DNA of 64,000 nt from Spirosoma sp. 48-14 (lineage in GTDB: Bacteria; Bacteroidota; Bacteroidia; Cytophagales; Spirosomataceae). Shown piece by piece: positions 19,909 to 29,956 of this stretch. The stretch spans positions 322,422 through 386,421 of the forward strand of contig NZ_MKUD01000009.1 of the NCBI RefSeq assembly GCF_001898575.1. The letters run 5' to 3'. Under the pieces are notes generated by a model. That model was not told the DNA's origin. It saw nothing but the letters and a program-made list of their open reading frames with translations, and ran no database searches. The position numbers and the translations under genes are program-made. Each line of letters starts with the position of its first letter. Position 1 is the stretch's first letter.

Positions 19909-22900
19909 ATGAAAAAAATTTATCAACTAGCTACGCTGAGTTTGATAGCAGGAATCGTACCCGGCTTCGCTCAGACGATGCAGCAAATTGAGTCGAAACG
20001 AAGTGATTTGATGGCAGGGCAGTTGCTGGCACTGCATGTTCCCAGACCGGACTTATCCTATGAAATCGCTCCGACAGCGGACATAACCATTTCGGGGAAG
20101 GTAACGGATGAGAAAGGTGATTTGCTGGCAGGTGTCAGTGTGATTGTAAAAGGGACCACCCAGGGAACAACAACCGATGGCACGGGTAGCTTTCGGATTG
20201 CCGTGCCCGATACCCGCGCTACACTGGTGTTTAGTTTTGTGGGTTATGCGAAAAAAGAAGTCGTGGTAGGTAGCCAGACTTCCCTGGCTGTGGCCCTGAC
20301 ACCCGACGATCAGACCCTCAATGAAGTGGTGGTAGTGGGATATGGTAGTCAGTTGAAGAAAGAAGTGACGGGGGCCGTTCAGACCATCAGCTCTCAGGAA
20401 ATTAAAGACTTGCCCGTTTCGCAGATTGGGCAGAAATTACAGGGCCGACTGGCAGGTGTTCAGATCAACCAGGCAACGGGTAAGCCCGGACAGGGAATTA
20501 GCATTCGGATTCGGGGGCAGGTTTCGGTGTCGGCAGGTAGCGATCCGCTGTATGTCATTGACGGCTTCCCGATTACGGGCAATATCGCGCAGTTGAACCC
20601 CGACGAAATCGAAGACCTTTCGATTCTGAAAGATGCGGCTTCGACGTCCTTGTATGGATCACGGGCGGCCAATGGCGTTGTGCTTATTACCACGAAAAAA
20701 GGCAAACCTGGCCAGACAAATATTAGCTTCACCGCCTACACAGGTTTACAAAAAGTGCCTGTAAAAGGTCGAGTAAAAATGCTGAATGCTGTACAGTTTG
20801 CCCAGTTTAAGAAAGAATTCTACGAAGATCAGTTGCTGCCTGTACCCGACATTTTCCAGAATCCATCGCAGTATGAAGGGAAAAATAACGACTGGTATGA
20901 TGCCTTACTCCGTGTAGCACCCCTTCAAAGCTATAACCTGAGCATTTCGCACAATACCGAAAAGTCGAATACATCGCTGGTAGCCGGTATTTTCAATCAG
21001 GACGGTGTCGTACTCAATAACAAATACAAGCGGTACTCCCTGCGGATGAACTCAAACTACAACCTCTCCAATAAGGTTGCGGTCGGGTTCAATGTCGCGC
21101 CTTCGTATGTGTTTGATAATACACCTCGTACCGACGGCGACCGGGGCACCGGGATTTTGTTCAACGCCCTGCATACCTGGCCAATCATGCCGATTTATGA
21201 TGCGAATGGGGAGCTGACGAAGTACAATACGCTGCCAAGTAGCACGGGTAACATCTTTAACTATCCGAACTGGGTACGAGCCGCTAACGAACTGGTGAAC
21301 GAAACGAAGAATACCAACCTGCTAGGAAACGCTTATATTCAGTTTCGGCCGATTACAGGGCTGACGTTGAAATCGACGATGAATATAGAATATACGAATA
21401 CGAAGTTCTTCTTCTTCAACCCATCGACGGCCACGAGTGCGATCAACGTACCGATTCCGACCACGGCGGTGTCTATTCGGCAGGGACTGGAAAGCATGTC
21501 CTGGCTGAACGAGAACCTGGCCACGTATGCAAAGAGCTTTAACGATCATAACTTTGAACTGCTGGCTGGTTTCACGAATCAGAAGTTCCGGTCGGAGTTT
21601 ACGCAGGTGCAGGCCAATACCTATGCCGATGACCGGCTACCAACTATTCAGGGTGCACTAAACATTGATCGCACCAACTCGCAAAACGGTGCTAACCAAT
21701 GGACCTTGACCTCATACCTCTCGCGGTTAACCTATAACTACAAAGGCAAATACCTGCTAACGGCGGCTGTTCGTGCGGATGGCTCCTCGCGATTCGGTTT
21801 GAACAATCGCTGGGGTACATTCCCATCGGCTTCGGTTGGCTGGATTGTGTCGGACGAAAACTTCCTGAAAACCGTACCACAGGTTTCGTTTGCCAAGCTA
21901 CGGGCTAGTTATGGAGTGATTGGCAACAACAACATCGGTAACTACACGCAATATGCTCTGGTAAACAACACAACCAATGCTGTATTTGGCAGTACCGTAG
22001 CAACGGGCGCTGTAGTGACGTCACTGGCAAACCCTAACCTGGGCTGGGAAACGACGAAGCAGTTTGACATGGGGCTTGACCTGGGTCTGTTCAACGACCG
22101 TATCCAGTTCATCTATGATTTCTATACCAAGCGGACCACCAATCTGTTGTATGCCGTACAGGTGCCACAGGAATCAGGTTTCACCAATTTCAACGATAAC
22201 ATTGGCGAAATTAAATTCTGGGGTCATGAATTCTCGCTGACGACCAAAAACACAATGGGTAAGCTGAAGTGGACCACCAACGCCAATATTTCGTTCAACC
22301 GCAATCAGGTTGTATCACTGGCACCAGGTATCGACCGGGTATATGGAACCTTCCACATTACGCAGGTAGGTCAACCCTTTGGCCAGTTCTATGGATTGGT
22401 TAAACAGGGGTATTACACCAGTGCAGAAGACCTTAAAAATTCGCCGATTATCCCAGGACGTTCGGCAATTGGAACGATCAAAATGAAAGATGTGAATGGT
22501 GACGGCGTTATTACGTATGGTGGCGATGCCGACGACCGGACCATCATCGGTAGCCCATTCCCCAAGTTCACCTACGGGATTACCAACGATTTGAAATACG
22601 GCAACTTCGATTTCTCGATCACCGGTTCAGGGTCTTATGGAAACCAGTTGTGGGTTCGTCACCTGTATAGCACGGCCAACCTGGATGGTGTATTCAACAT
22701 GGTTGAAGGCGTAAAAGACCGTTTCCGCGTACAGAATACTATTGTCAACGGGGCTGCTGTGGCTACTAATGTGATCACGCAGGGAGCTGGCCAGTTCGGT
22801 GCTACTAACAACGGTGGTAACTACACGGGTATCGAGCGCGACTGGAACAGCACGCAGTTCCTGGCCGATGCATCGTTTTTCACGATCAAAAACATCACAT

Positions 22901-23124
22901 TGGGCTACAACATCGGGGCTGTTAATAAACTGTTTAAGTCGGCCCGCGTGTATGCCTCCTGTCAGCAAGTGTACATCTTCACGAAGTACTGGGGTGGACC
23001 GAACCCGGAAACGAGCGGAAATGGTGCCGGCAACGGCGACGGCGGAAACCTGAGTCAGGGTGTTGATTTTTCGAACTATCCCGTTCCTCGTACCTACACA
23101 GCCGGGGTAACGCTGAATTTCTAA
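19909..23124 (+). CDS. SusC/RagA-type TonB-linked outer-membrane transporter
   Basis: 1071 residues. A signal peptide (about 1-21) is followed by a carboxypeptidase-like beta domain (ISGKVTDEKGDLLAGVSVIVKGTTQGTTTDGTGSFRI, about 58-135), the family signature LNEVVVVGYGSQ, a TonB plug (about 140-250, with YVIDGFPI and LKDAASTSLYGSRAANGVVLITTKKG) and a C-terminal beta-barrel ending in TAGVTLNF. With SusD it imports oligosaccharides or glycosides. No FecR/sigma pair is beside it, and the divergent GntR gene is the likely regulator. The substrate is unknown; the downstream genes suggest a glycoside. Confidence 0.97.
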   Translation: MKKIYQLATLSLIAGIVPGFAQTMQQIESKRSDLMAGQLLALHVPRPDLSYEIAPTADITISGKVTDEKGDLLAGVSVIVKGTTQGTTTDGTGSFRIAVPDTRATLVFSFVGYAKKEVVVGSQTSLAVALTPDDQTLNEVVVVGYGSQLKKEVTGAVQTISSQEIKDLPVSQIGQKLQGRLAGVQINQATGKPGQGISIRIRGQVSVSAGSDPLYVIDGFPITGNIAQLNPDEIEDLSILKDAASTSLYGSRAANGVVLITTKKGKPGQTNISFTAYTGLQKVPVKGRVKMLNAVQFAQFKKEFYEDQLLPVPDIFQNPSQYEGKNNDWYDALLRVAPLQSYNLSISHNTEKSNTSLVAGIFNQDGVVLNNKYKRYSLRMNSNYNLSNKVAVGFNVAPSYVFDNTPRTDGDRGTGILFNALHTWPIMPIYDANGELTKYNTLPSSTGNIFNYPNWVRAANELVNETKNTNLLGNAYIQFRPITGLTLKSTMNIEYTNTKFFFFNPSTATSAINVPIPTTAVSIRQGLESMSWLNENLATYAKSFNDHNFELLAGFTNQKFRSEFTQVQANTYADDRLPTIQGALNIDRTNSQNGANQWTLTSYLSRLTYNYKGKYLLTAAVRADGSSRFGLNNRWGTFPSASVGWIVSDENFLKTVPQVSFAKLRASYGVIGNNNIGNYTQYALVNNTTNAVFGSTVATGAVVTSLANPNLGWETTKQFDMGLDLGLFNDRIQFIYDFYTKRTTNLLYAVQVPQESGFTNFNDNIGEIKFWGHEFSLTTKNTMGKLKWTTNANISFNRNQVVSLAPGIDRVYGTFHITQVGQPFGQFYGLVKQGYYTSAEDLKNSPIIPGRSAIGTIKMKDVNGDGVITYGGDADDRTIIGSPFPKFTYGITNDLKYGNFDFSITGSGSYGNQLWVRHLYSTANLDGVFNMVEGVKDRFRVQNTIVNGAAVATNVITQGAGQFGATNNGGNYTGIERDWNSTQFLADASFFTIKNITLGYNIGAVNKLFKSARVYASCQQVYIFTKYWGGPNPETSGNGAGNGDGGNLSQGVDFSNYPVPRTYTAGVTLNF

Positions 23125-23190
23125 AAACACTACTTACTACATCGCTGGAAACTAAACCGTCCGCGATCAATCCTAAAAACCTTGTTTCCA

Positions 23191-24717
23191 ATGAAAATAA
23201 AATATATCGCAGTCGCGCTATTGACCCTGGCATCGATCGGCTGCAAAGATGACTTCCTGACCGCAGTACCTGAAACCGCTTTAAGTTCGGCTACATTCTT
23301 CAAAACAGAGGCCGATTTTGTACAGGCCGTCAATGGTGCCTACGTGCCTTTTCGGCAGATGTACAACGAACGGGCGTGGGTACTGGAAGAAATGCACTCG
23401 GACAACACCTACTATGCACGTAACACGCTGTATGGAGCGGTAGACGCAACCGAAAACGTGGCTGATTTCGCCATTCCTGTCGGAACAGGTGATGGTGGCG
23501 CTAAGGTGACCGCCAATGATAACGTGCTGGTACAGTATCGGTTAAATTATGTGGTCATTGCCCGGGCAAACCAGATACTGAGCCTGATCGATGGAATTAC
23601 GTTTAGTAGCGATGCTGTCAAAAACAATCTGAAAGGCCAGGCTCAGTTTCTACGTGCATTTGCCTATTTCGATCTGGTACGTTTATTCGGGAAAGTCCCT
23701 CTGCACTTAACCCCTGTTACGGGCCGACAGGATGCACCAGCCGAACTAGCCACAACCGATCAACTCTATGCGCAGATTGAAAAAGATGCGACCGATGCCA
23801 GCAAGAACCTGCTGAACAAAAAAAGCCAGGAACCTGGCCGGGTTACATCAGGAGCTGCCAAAACGCTACTGGCTAATTTGTACCTGACGCAGAAAAAATG
23901 GTCGCAGGTAGAAACGCTCATGAAAGATGTGGTGACCAACGACGGGTATAGCCTGATGCCTGATTATAATGATGCGTTCTCCTATACCAACACGAACAAG
24001 AATAATCCTGAGTCGGTATTTGAGATCCAGTATATGGAAGGATCGGCGGGCTACAACGGCAACCAGATTTATCGATTCCTGCCTTCGCCGATTACGGCCG
24101 ACGAAATTAAGCCCATCACAGGAACGTCGAACCCGCAGCCAACATCGCAGGAAAGCAACAACATTCCTACGCCTGATCTGATCGCGGCTTACGAAGCGGG
24201 TGATAAACGGAAAGATATTTCGATCGGAACCGTCACGCTGAGCACTAGCCTACGTGCGAATAAAGTGTATCCGTATATTAAAAAATACGCTCGCACCCAT
24301 GCGTTACACAACAATACAGGGCAGAACTGGCCGGTTTACCGCTATGCTGAAGTGTTGTTGTTCCTGGCCGAAGCGCTTAACGAGCAGGGCAAAACGGCCG
24401 ATGCCGCTACTTACCTGAATCAGGTACGGGCGCGTGCGGGGCTGGCCGCTACGAAAGCGTCGTCGCAGGCCGATATGCGGGAGGCTATTTTCAAAGAAAG
24501 ACGCGTTGAGCTGGCCTTCGAAAACAAGCGTTGGTTCGACCTGACACGGACAGGCCGCGTGAAGGAAATTATTACGGCTTATGGTGCTCGTGTGAAAGCC
24601 AGTCCGGCCGATTACTACTTCCCTGCAGGAGCTGTACCGCCACCAAACGCCTTTACAAATCTTGACGATTATTATCCGTTGCCAGCGGTTGAATCGGCGT
24701 TGACACCTTATTTCTAA
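23191..24717 (+). CDS. SusD/RagB-type glycan-binding lipoprotein
   Basis: About 508 residues from ATG 23191; the in-frame codon at 23182 is TTG. The lipoprotein signal has lipobox ASIGC near residue 18, so the protein is lipid-anchored at the outer membrane. SusD features are FLTAVPETALSSATFFKTEADFVQAVNGAY at the N-terminus, TPR-like helices (GQAQFLRAFAYFDLVRLFGKVPL) and the C-terminal signature RRVELAFENKRWFDLTRTGRVKEII. It forms the lid of the SusC channel. It follows susC by 66 bp and is followed by two hairpins, one a good terminator. Confidence 0.96.
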   Translation: MKIKYIAVALLTLASIGCKDDFLTAVPETALSSATFFKTEADFVQAVNGAYVPFRQMYNERAWVLEEMHSDNTYYARNTLYGAVDATENVADFAIPVGTGDGGAKVTANDNVLVQYRLNYVVIARANQILSLIDGITFSSDAVKNNLKGQAQFLRAFAYFDLVRLFGKVPLHLTPVTGRQDAPAELATTDQLYAQIEKDATDASKNLLNKKSQEPGRVTSGAAKTLLANLYLTQKKWSQVETLMKDVVTNDGYSLMPDYNDAFSYTNTNKNNPESVFEIQYMEGSAGYNGNQIYRFLPSPITADEIKPITGTSNPQPTSQESNNIPTPDLIAAYEAGDKRKDISIGTVTLSTSLRANKVYPYIKKYARTHALHNNTGQNWPVYRYAEVLLFLAEALNEQGKTADAATYLNQVRARAGLAATKASSQADMREAIFKERRVELAFENKRWFDLTRTGRVKEIITAYGARVKASPADYYFPAGAVPPPNAFTNLDDYYPLPAVESALTPYF

Positions 24718-24724
24718 CTGTACC

Positions 24725-24756
24725 CCGCTCCTCCCGCATCCAGTTGGGAGGAGCGG
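24725..24756. repeat. Hairpin after susD
   Basis: The arms CCGCTCCTCCC at 24725-24735 and GGGAGGAGCGG at 24746-24756 form a perfect 11-bp GC-rich stem just after the susD stop. No T-run follows, so it may protect the 3' end or support the terminator 75 bp further on. Confidence 0.6.
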
Positions 24757-24830
24757 TAAATTTATCCTTAAGCATAGTAGCCCATTTGGGCAGATTTCAA
24801 GCATTAATATAGGTTGGTAATGGAGTACAT

Positions 24831-24864
24831 AGAAGCAGACTCGTATCGGCTCTGCTTCTTTTTT
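24831..24864 (+). terminator. Rho-independent terminator downstream of susCD
   Basis: AGAAGCAGA and TCTGCTTCT form a 9-bp stem with an 11-nt loop, followed directly by a run of T. This is a classic intrinsic terminator between susD and the cytochrome-like gene. The downstream catabolic genes therefore either need their own promoter or depend on partial readthrough. Confidence 0.78.
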
Positions 24865-24997
24865 CATGTATTTATTCAGCCAGTAAGGGCGGTAAAACCT
24901 CAACGGCCTGTGCTTTTGTAAGCCTGGGACACATCATTGATCCGCAAAATGACAGCCACACAATAGACGTATTGACACTTAATTACTCAATATAATT

Positions 24998-27700
24998 ATG
25001 TTTTTGACGTACAGACCTGTTCGATTAGCCATGGTGGTTGCTGCGATTGTCCTGCTTGGGACATCCTGGATTACCATGCAGGAAGCAGCCATTACAACGG
25101 TCGATCCACAGAACCCTAAAATCGACAAACTGAAACTATTGCCCGGTTTCAAAGCCGAACATTTATACAGTCCTTCTGAGAATAAGATGGGGTCGTGGGT
25201 TGCCATGACGTTCGACGACAAAGGTCGGATGATTACTTCCGATCAATACGGCTCCTTGTATCGATTGGAGTTGCCGCCGATTGGCTCCGGCTCGTCGCAA
25301 CCCAAAATCGAGAAACTTAAAGTGGGTACTGTTCAGCCGGGCGATACCACCATCGGTATGGGTTATGCGCAGGGCTTACTTTATGCGTTCAACAGCCTTT
25401 ATGTGATGGTAAATAACCGGGAGAACAAGAACTTCGGAAAAGGAAGTGGCTTGTACCGGCTTCAGGATACCAATGGCGACGACCAATTCGAAACCGTAAC
25501 CTTGCTGAAATCGCTGAAAGGCGAAGGTGAACACGGTCCACATAGTATAAAGCTGTCGCCCGATAAGAAATCGTTATATGTTATTTCGGGTAACCATACT
25601 GATGTTCCCCAAATGGATGCGTATCGGTTGCCTTCTAATTGGAAAGAGGATAACCTGTTTCCGCAGATAAAAGACCCGCGTGGTCACGCCAACGACCGGA
25701 TGGCTCCAGGTGGCTGGATTGCCAATGTTGATCCGGAAGGAAAGCGATGGGAGCTAATGGCGGCTGGCTTCAGAAATGCCTTCGACATTGCGTTCAACGA
25801 AGCAGGTGATATGTTTGCCTATGATTCGGATATGGAATGGGATTTCGGCCTTCCCTGGTATCGTCCTACTCGTATTTGTCACGTTACCAGTGGAGCGGAG
25901 TTTGGCTGGCGTACAGGAAATGGCAAGTGGCTGCCCAGCAACCCTGACAACCTGCCACCTGTATTGAACATTGGACAAGGATCGCCTACGAACCTGGTTT
26001 ATGGCGATAATGCCCGATTCCCACAACGGTATCGCCAGTCATTGTTTGCCTTCGACTGGAGTTTCGGAATTATCTATTCGATTTACCTGAAGCCGAAAGG
26101 GGCAACGTACGAAGCCGAACGGGAAGAGTTTATTTCGGGTTCACCACTGCCGCTGACAGACGGTATGTTCGGACCAGATGGCGCGCTGTATTTCCTGACG
26201 GGAGGTCGCCGTTTAGAGTCGGACCTTTACCGAATCACCTATACTGGAACGGAATCGGTAGCCCCTGTAGCGAAGGCACCTGTTCTGACAAAAGAGCATC
26301 AGCTTCGGACTCAACTGGAGCAGTACCATCATGGCGCCAATCCAGCGGCTATTGCTGCGGCCTGGCCTAATCTGAACAGCCCCGACCGATTTGTGCGGTA
26401 TGCAGCCCGTATTGCTGTAGAACATCAGCCCGTTGCTCAGTGGCAGGATAAAGTACTTACGGAAACCGATCCACAGCGACTGATACAATCGGCGGTTGCC
26501 CTAGCCAGACAGGGTGATGCTTCGCAAAAAAGCAAGCTTCTTAACGCATTGCTAAAGATCAACTATGGTCAACTGCCCGAATCGCAGCAGTTTGATTTAT
26601 GCCGGGCCTTTGAATTAATATGCCTACGTATGGGGATGCCCGAAGGGGCCGATAAAGATCGGGTTATTGCGTACCTGAATCCGCATTATCCTGCCAAAAC
26701 GGCCCTGATGAACCGGGGGCTTAGCCGCGTTCTTATTTCTCTCGACGCCCCAGGTGTAGTGAACAAAACGCTGGCTTTGATGGATATAAAAGATGAACCC
26801 GGTAGTCACGATCTTGGACTCGAAACCGCTACAGCCTCTTCCGATCTGATCCTGCGAAACCCACAGTATGGCCTGGATATTGCCAAAATGCTGGAGAAAG
26901 TTCCGCCCCTTCAACAGACATTCTATGCTGTTATGCTGAGCCGTGCTGATGCTGGCTGGACACCGGAGTTACGGAATAAGTACTTTACCTGGTTTGCCAA
27001 TGGATTCAAATTCCAGGGTGGCCGGAGTTATATCGGCTTTATCGACAGAGCCCGTAAACTGGCACTGGCGCATGTGCCGAAGGACCAGTTTGAGAAATAC
27101 AACAAGCTATCGGGTGCCGATTTGTTGACCACATCCGGCAACGATATTGTCAGCGATTATTCACCCAAAGGGCCCGGACGGCAGTGGAAACTGGACAATG
27201 CAGTGGCAGCCGTCGACACAGGTCTTGTAGCTTCGCTCGACTTCGATAGAGGCCGGAAAATCTACTCTGCTATTTTGTGTAGCCGTTGCCACTCAATGGG
27301 TGGTCAGGGAGGAGATATTGGCCCCGATCTGACTCAACTGGGAACCCGCTTCTCGAACAAGGACATTCTGGATGCGATCATCAACCCCGACAAGGCTATT
27401 TCAGACCAGTATGCATCAACCATTTTTACACTGAAAAATGGGCAGTCGGTGCTGGGTCGGCTTGTGAGTGAGGATAAGGTGAACTATTCGATCTCGCAGA
27501 ACCCATTTGCCCCTGATTTCCTTCGGAAAATTCCGAAAAAAGATGTCGTGTCGAAAAAGAATTCGACCGTTTCGATTATGTTGCCTGGGCTAATCAACAG
27601 CCTGAATCCGGGCGAGTTAACCGATCTGATCGCCTATCTGAAGTCGGGCGGCAAGCAGGACAGTGACGTCTACAAAGCAGGTGGCTCGAAGGGTAAGTGA
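24998..27700 (+). CDS. Membrane-anchored c-type cytochrome with sugar-dehydrogenase-like propeller
   Basis: 900 residues. An N-terminal hydrophobic anchor or signal (about 8-28) precedes a beta-propeller of the NHL/glucose-sorbosone-dehydrogenase type (KLLPGFKAEHLYSP, GHANDRMAPGGW, MAAGFRNAFDIAFNEAGDMFAYDSDMEWD, FGPDGALYFLTGG). A helical HEAT-like middle follows, then a C-terminal heme domain with CSRCH at residues 761-765 (PVC-type putative heme-binding domain). Periplasmic electron transfer or sugar oxidation is the likely role. It sits between susCD and a 3-keto-glycoside hydrolase gene, which fits an electron acceptor for C3 oxidation of sugars (inference). Confidence 0.88.
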   Translation: MFLTYRPVRLAMVVAAIVLLGTSWITMQEAAITTVDPQNPKIDKLKLLPGFKAEHLYSPSENKMGSWVAMTFDDKGRMITSDQYGSLYRLELPPIGSGSSQPKIEKLKVGTVQPGDTTIGMGYAQGLLYAFNSLYVMVNNRENKNFGKGSGLYRLQDTNGDDQFETVTLLKSLKGEGEHGPHSIKLSPDKKSLYVISGNHTDVPQMDAYRLPSNWKEDNLFPQIKDPRGHANDRMAPGGWIANVDPEGKRWELMAAGFRNAFDIAFNEAGDMFAYDSDMEWDFGLPWYRPTRICHVTSGAEFGWRTGNGKWLPSNPDNLPPVLNIGQGSPTNLVYGDNARFPQRYRQSLFAFDWSFGIIYSIYLKPKGATYEAEREEFISGSPLPLTDGMFGPDGALYFLTGGRRLESDLYRITYTGTESVAPVAKAPVLTKEHQLRTQLEQYHHGANPAAIAAAWPNLNSPDRFVRYAARIAVEHQPVAQWQDKVLTETDPQRLIQSAVALARQGDASQKSKLLNALLKINYGQLPESQQFDLCRAFELICLRMGMPEGADKDRVIAYLNPHYPAKTALMNRGLSRVLISLDAPGVVNKTLALMDIKDEPGSHDLGLETATASSDLILRNPQYGLDIAKMLEKVPPLQQTFYAVMLSRADAGWTPELRNKYFTWFANGFKFQGGRSYIGFIDRARKLALAHVPKDQFEKYNKLSGADLLTTSGNDIVSDYSPKGPGRQWKLDNAVAAVDTGLVASLDFDRGRKIYSAILCSRCHSMGGQGGDIGPDLTQLGTRFSNKDILDAIINPDKAISDQYASTIFTLKNGQSVLGRLVSEDKVNYSISQNPFAPDFLRKIPKKDVVSKKNSTVSIMLPGLINSLNPGELTDLIAYLKSGGKQDSDVYKAGGSKGK

Positions 27701-27740
27701 TAAGCTGTTATTTTCATAATTAGACCGAAAATTGGCATGG

Positions 27741-27818
27741 TTTGTCATGCTGATGAACGAAGCATCTTCGCCTATTATCGCACAATTCCGAAGATGCTTC
27801 GTTCATCAGCATGACAAA
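27741..27818. repeat. Perfect 30-bp intergenic inverted repeat
   Basis: The arms 27741-27770 and 27789-27818 are perfectly complementary with an 18-nt loop. Each arm contains TCATGCTGATGAACGAAGCA. It lies between two genes of the same orientation, so it would interrupt or attenuate read-through or stabilise the upstream message. It has the look of a dispersed intergenic palindrome. Confidence 0.8.
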
Positions 27819-27848
27819 AAAGCTACCTGGTTTTAACAAAATTTTGAT

Positions 27849-28622
27849 ATGGTAAGAAAAAGAAATCTCAGCGCTATCCTACTTCTCGTGGCAGCTTTAG
27901 GAATCGCGGGTACCAGCACATCCTGCATAGCGCAGAAAAAGAAAGACGGGTTTGTCTCCATCTTCGACGGGAAGACGCTGAAAGGCTGGGATGGCGACCC
28001 AAACTACTGGCGGGTTGAAGATGGCTGTCTGACCGGAGAAATAACACCCGAAAAACTACTAAAAACGAATTCGTTCATCATTTGGCAGGGGGGCGAACCT
28101 GCCGATTTCGAGCTGAAAGGAGAATTCAAGATTACCGAAGCCGGGAACTCAGGCATCAATTATCGCAGTGATCGATTACCCGATATTCCGTTTGCCCTGA
28201 AAGGCTATCAGGCCGATATTGACGGGAAAATACGGTATACCGGCCAAAATTATGAGGAACGGAAACGAACCACACTGGCCTATCGCGGGCAGAAGACGAC
28301 CATCGCCCCTTACACAGGTGAAAATACACCGGAAGCGATCCGGGCCAATGTAAAAGCCAATGCCTGGACCGGTATGACGGTCACGGGGTCGTTGGGGAGT
28401 TCCGATTCGCTCAAAACATTTATCAAAAGCGAAGATTGGAACACATTCCACTTAGTGATCAAAGGCAATCGTTTACAACACTACATCAATGATGTGCTGA
28501 TGAGTGAAGTGATAGACGATGATACCGTTAACCGAAAAGCCAAAGGATTGCTTGGCGTTCAGGTACACGTGGGGCCGCCGATGAAGGTGCAATACCGAAA
28601 CCTGATGATCAAACAGTTATAA
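27849..28622 (+). CDS. DUF1080 family 3-keto-glycoside hydrolase
   Basis: 257 residues. A signal or lipoprotein-like leader (a Cys lies in STSCIAQ near residue 26) is followed by the DUF1080/3-keto-disaccharide hydrolase domain: FVSIFDGKTLKGWDGDPNYWRVEDGCLTGEI, DFELKGEFKITEAGNSGINYRSD and a closing strand QVHVGPPMKVQYRNLMIKQL. Characterised members act on glycosides whose sugar has been oxidised to the 3-keto form. Its neighbours, a cytochrome/dehydrogenase-like protein and a Gfo/Idh/MocA oxidoreductase, supply plausible oxidising and reducing partners. Confidence 0.9.
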   Translation: MVRKRNLSAILLLVAALGIAGTSTSCIAQKKKDGFVSIFDGKTLKGWDGDPNYWRVEDGCLTGEITPEKLLKTNSFIIWQGGEPADFELKGEFKITEAGNSGINYRSDRLPDIPFALKGYQADIDGKIRYTGQNYEERKRTTLAYRGQKTTIAPYTGENTPEAIRANVKANAWTGMTVTGSLGSSDSLKTFIKSEDWNTFHLVIKGNRLQHYINDVLMSEVIDDDTVNRKAKGLLGVQVHVGPPMKVQYRNLMIKQL

Positions 28623-28717
28623 GTGTATAGAAATGGATAGGGGGGCTAGTCGTTTAAGTTGCGTCATACAGGCATAACCCCTGCCCGGTTATAATAAAAA
28701 CAATTGCTTATTTATTA

Positions 28718-29953
28718 ATGGAAACAACCTCAGCAGTCAGTGTAGCGAAAAAAGCTCTGGAACAAGGAAAAGGCATTCTGCGACTCACCCCCACCTGGGT
28801 ACCCCGATCCTTCTGCGTACCTGGTCGACGTATCAAACTCCATCCCGACGATTATTATGTGCTGGGAGGTGAGCGGGGAGGCATCGATGAACGTTGGTTC
28901 TCTTCTACAACTCCCGCCAAAAATGGCCCTCTTACTGGCGAGAATGAAGGGTTGAGCCATATCGTTTTCACCGATGAAGATGGAACGGAAGTTCAGTTTT
29001 TGCTCAAAGACGCCGTCGATGAACTTAAGGGTGAACTGATCGGTGATCGGCTCTGGGATCAGTACCAAAGCTGGCCTATGTATTCTAAGTTCTTCGACAA
29101 CATGGGGCCACTGCCGCATCACCTCCATCACAACGATGAGCAGGCTGCCTTAATCGGTCAGTTGGGTAAACCCGAAGCGTATTATTTCCCTCCACAGGTA
29201 AACAACCACGGTGGCGATTTTCCCTACACCTTCATTGGTATCGCTCCCGGTACGACCAAAGAGCAGATCAAAGAATGCCTAAAGAACTTCACGAAGGGCG
29301 ATAACAAGATCACCAATTATTCGTCGGCGTACCGACTCGAACCCGGTACGGGCTGGGATGTACCACCTGGCTTGTTGCATGCACCGGGTAGCCTGTGTAC
29401 CTATGAGCCACAGAAAGCTTCCGATGTATTCGCCATGTACCAGTCGCTGGTAAACGAAGCCATCATACCCGAAGAATTGCTCTGGAATGGTACGCCGAAA
29501 GACCGGATTGGCGATTACGACCAGCTCATGGAAGCCATCGACTGGGACTTGAATACCGACCCACAAATGATGGCGAACCGCTTTATGCGTCCAAAGCCTG
29601 TTCGTGATGAAGAAGAGATGGCTGCTGCGGGCTATCGGGAAGTATGGGTTTGCTATAAAAATGAAGCGTTCAGCGCCAAAGAACTCACCGTGCTTCCTGG
29701 TCAGACGGTAACCATTAAGGACAGCGCAGCCTACGGGCTGATTATGATGCAAGGGCATGGAAAGCTGGGTGTGTGGGACATTGAGACCCCAACCATGATT
29801 CGGTATGGCCAACTGACAAACGACGAATTCTTTGTGAGTGAGCAGGCAGCCTTAGCAGGAGTTACGATTGTTAACCCATCGTCTACCGACCCGATTGTGA
29901 TGCTTAAGCACTTTGGCCCGGCTAATCCTGATTTAGACCTAAGCGCAGTGTAA
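28718..29953 (+). CDS. Double-cupin protein, phosphomannose-isomerase-like
   Basis: 411 cytoplasmic residues without a signal peptide. A cupin-type metal site is visible in LPHHLHHNDEQAALIGQLGKPEAYYFP (His-rich motif with a downstream Glu), and a second site region is at GWDVPPGLLHAPGSLCTYEPQ. The C-terminal part (ELTVLPGQTVTIKDSAAYGLIMMQGHGKLGVW) is a second cupin barrel. The layout resembles type I mannose-6-phosphate isomerases, but overall similarity is not obvious enough to assign that reaction. A sugar isomerase or epimerase in the island's catabolic route is the best guess. Confidence 0.75.
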   Translation: METTSAVSVAKKALEQGKGILRLTPTWVPRSFCVPGRRIKLHPDDYYVLGGERGGIDERWFSSTTPAKNGPLTGENEGLSHIVFTDEDGTEVQFLLKDAVDELKGELIGDRLWDQYQSWPMYSKFFDNMGPLPHHLHHNDEQAALIGQLGKPEAYYFPPQVNNHGGDFPYTFIGIAPGTTKEQIKECLKNFTKGDNKITNYSSAYRLEPGTGWDVPPGLLHAPGSLCTYEPQKASDVFAMYQSLVNEAIIPEELLWNGTPKDRIGDYDQLMEAIDWDLNTDPQMMANRFMRPKPVRDEEEMAAAGYREVWVCYKNEAFSAKELTVLPGQTVTIKDSAAYGLIMMQGHGKLGVWDIETPTMIRYGQLTNDEFFVSEQAALAGVTIVNPSSTDPIVMLKHFGPANPDLDLSAV

Positions 29954-29956
29954 AAA

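Noticed and set aside
24304..24903. 199-codon frame antisense to the end of susD
   Set aside because: It overlaps the conserved susD C-terminal signature and the terminator at 24831-24864, and has no recognisable domain.
24971..24996. TTGACA and TATAAT before the cytochrome-like gene as a sigma70-type promoter
   Set aside because: The spacing is only 13 bp and the TATAAT touches the start codon; Bacteroidota use a different consensus.
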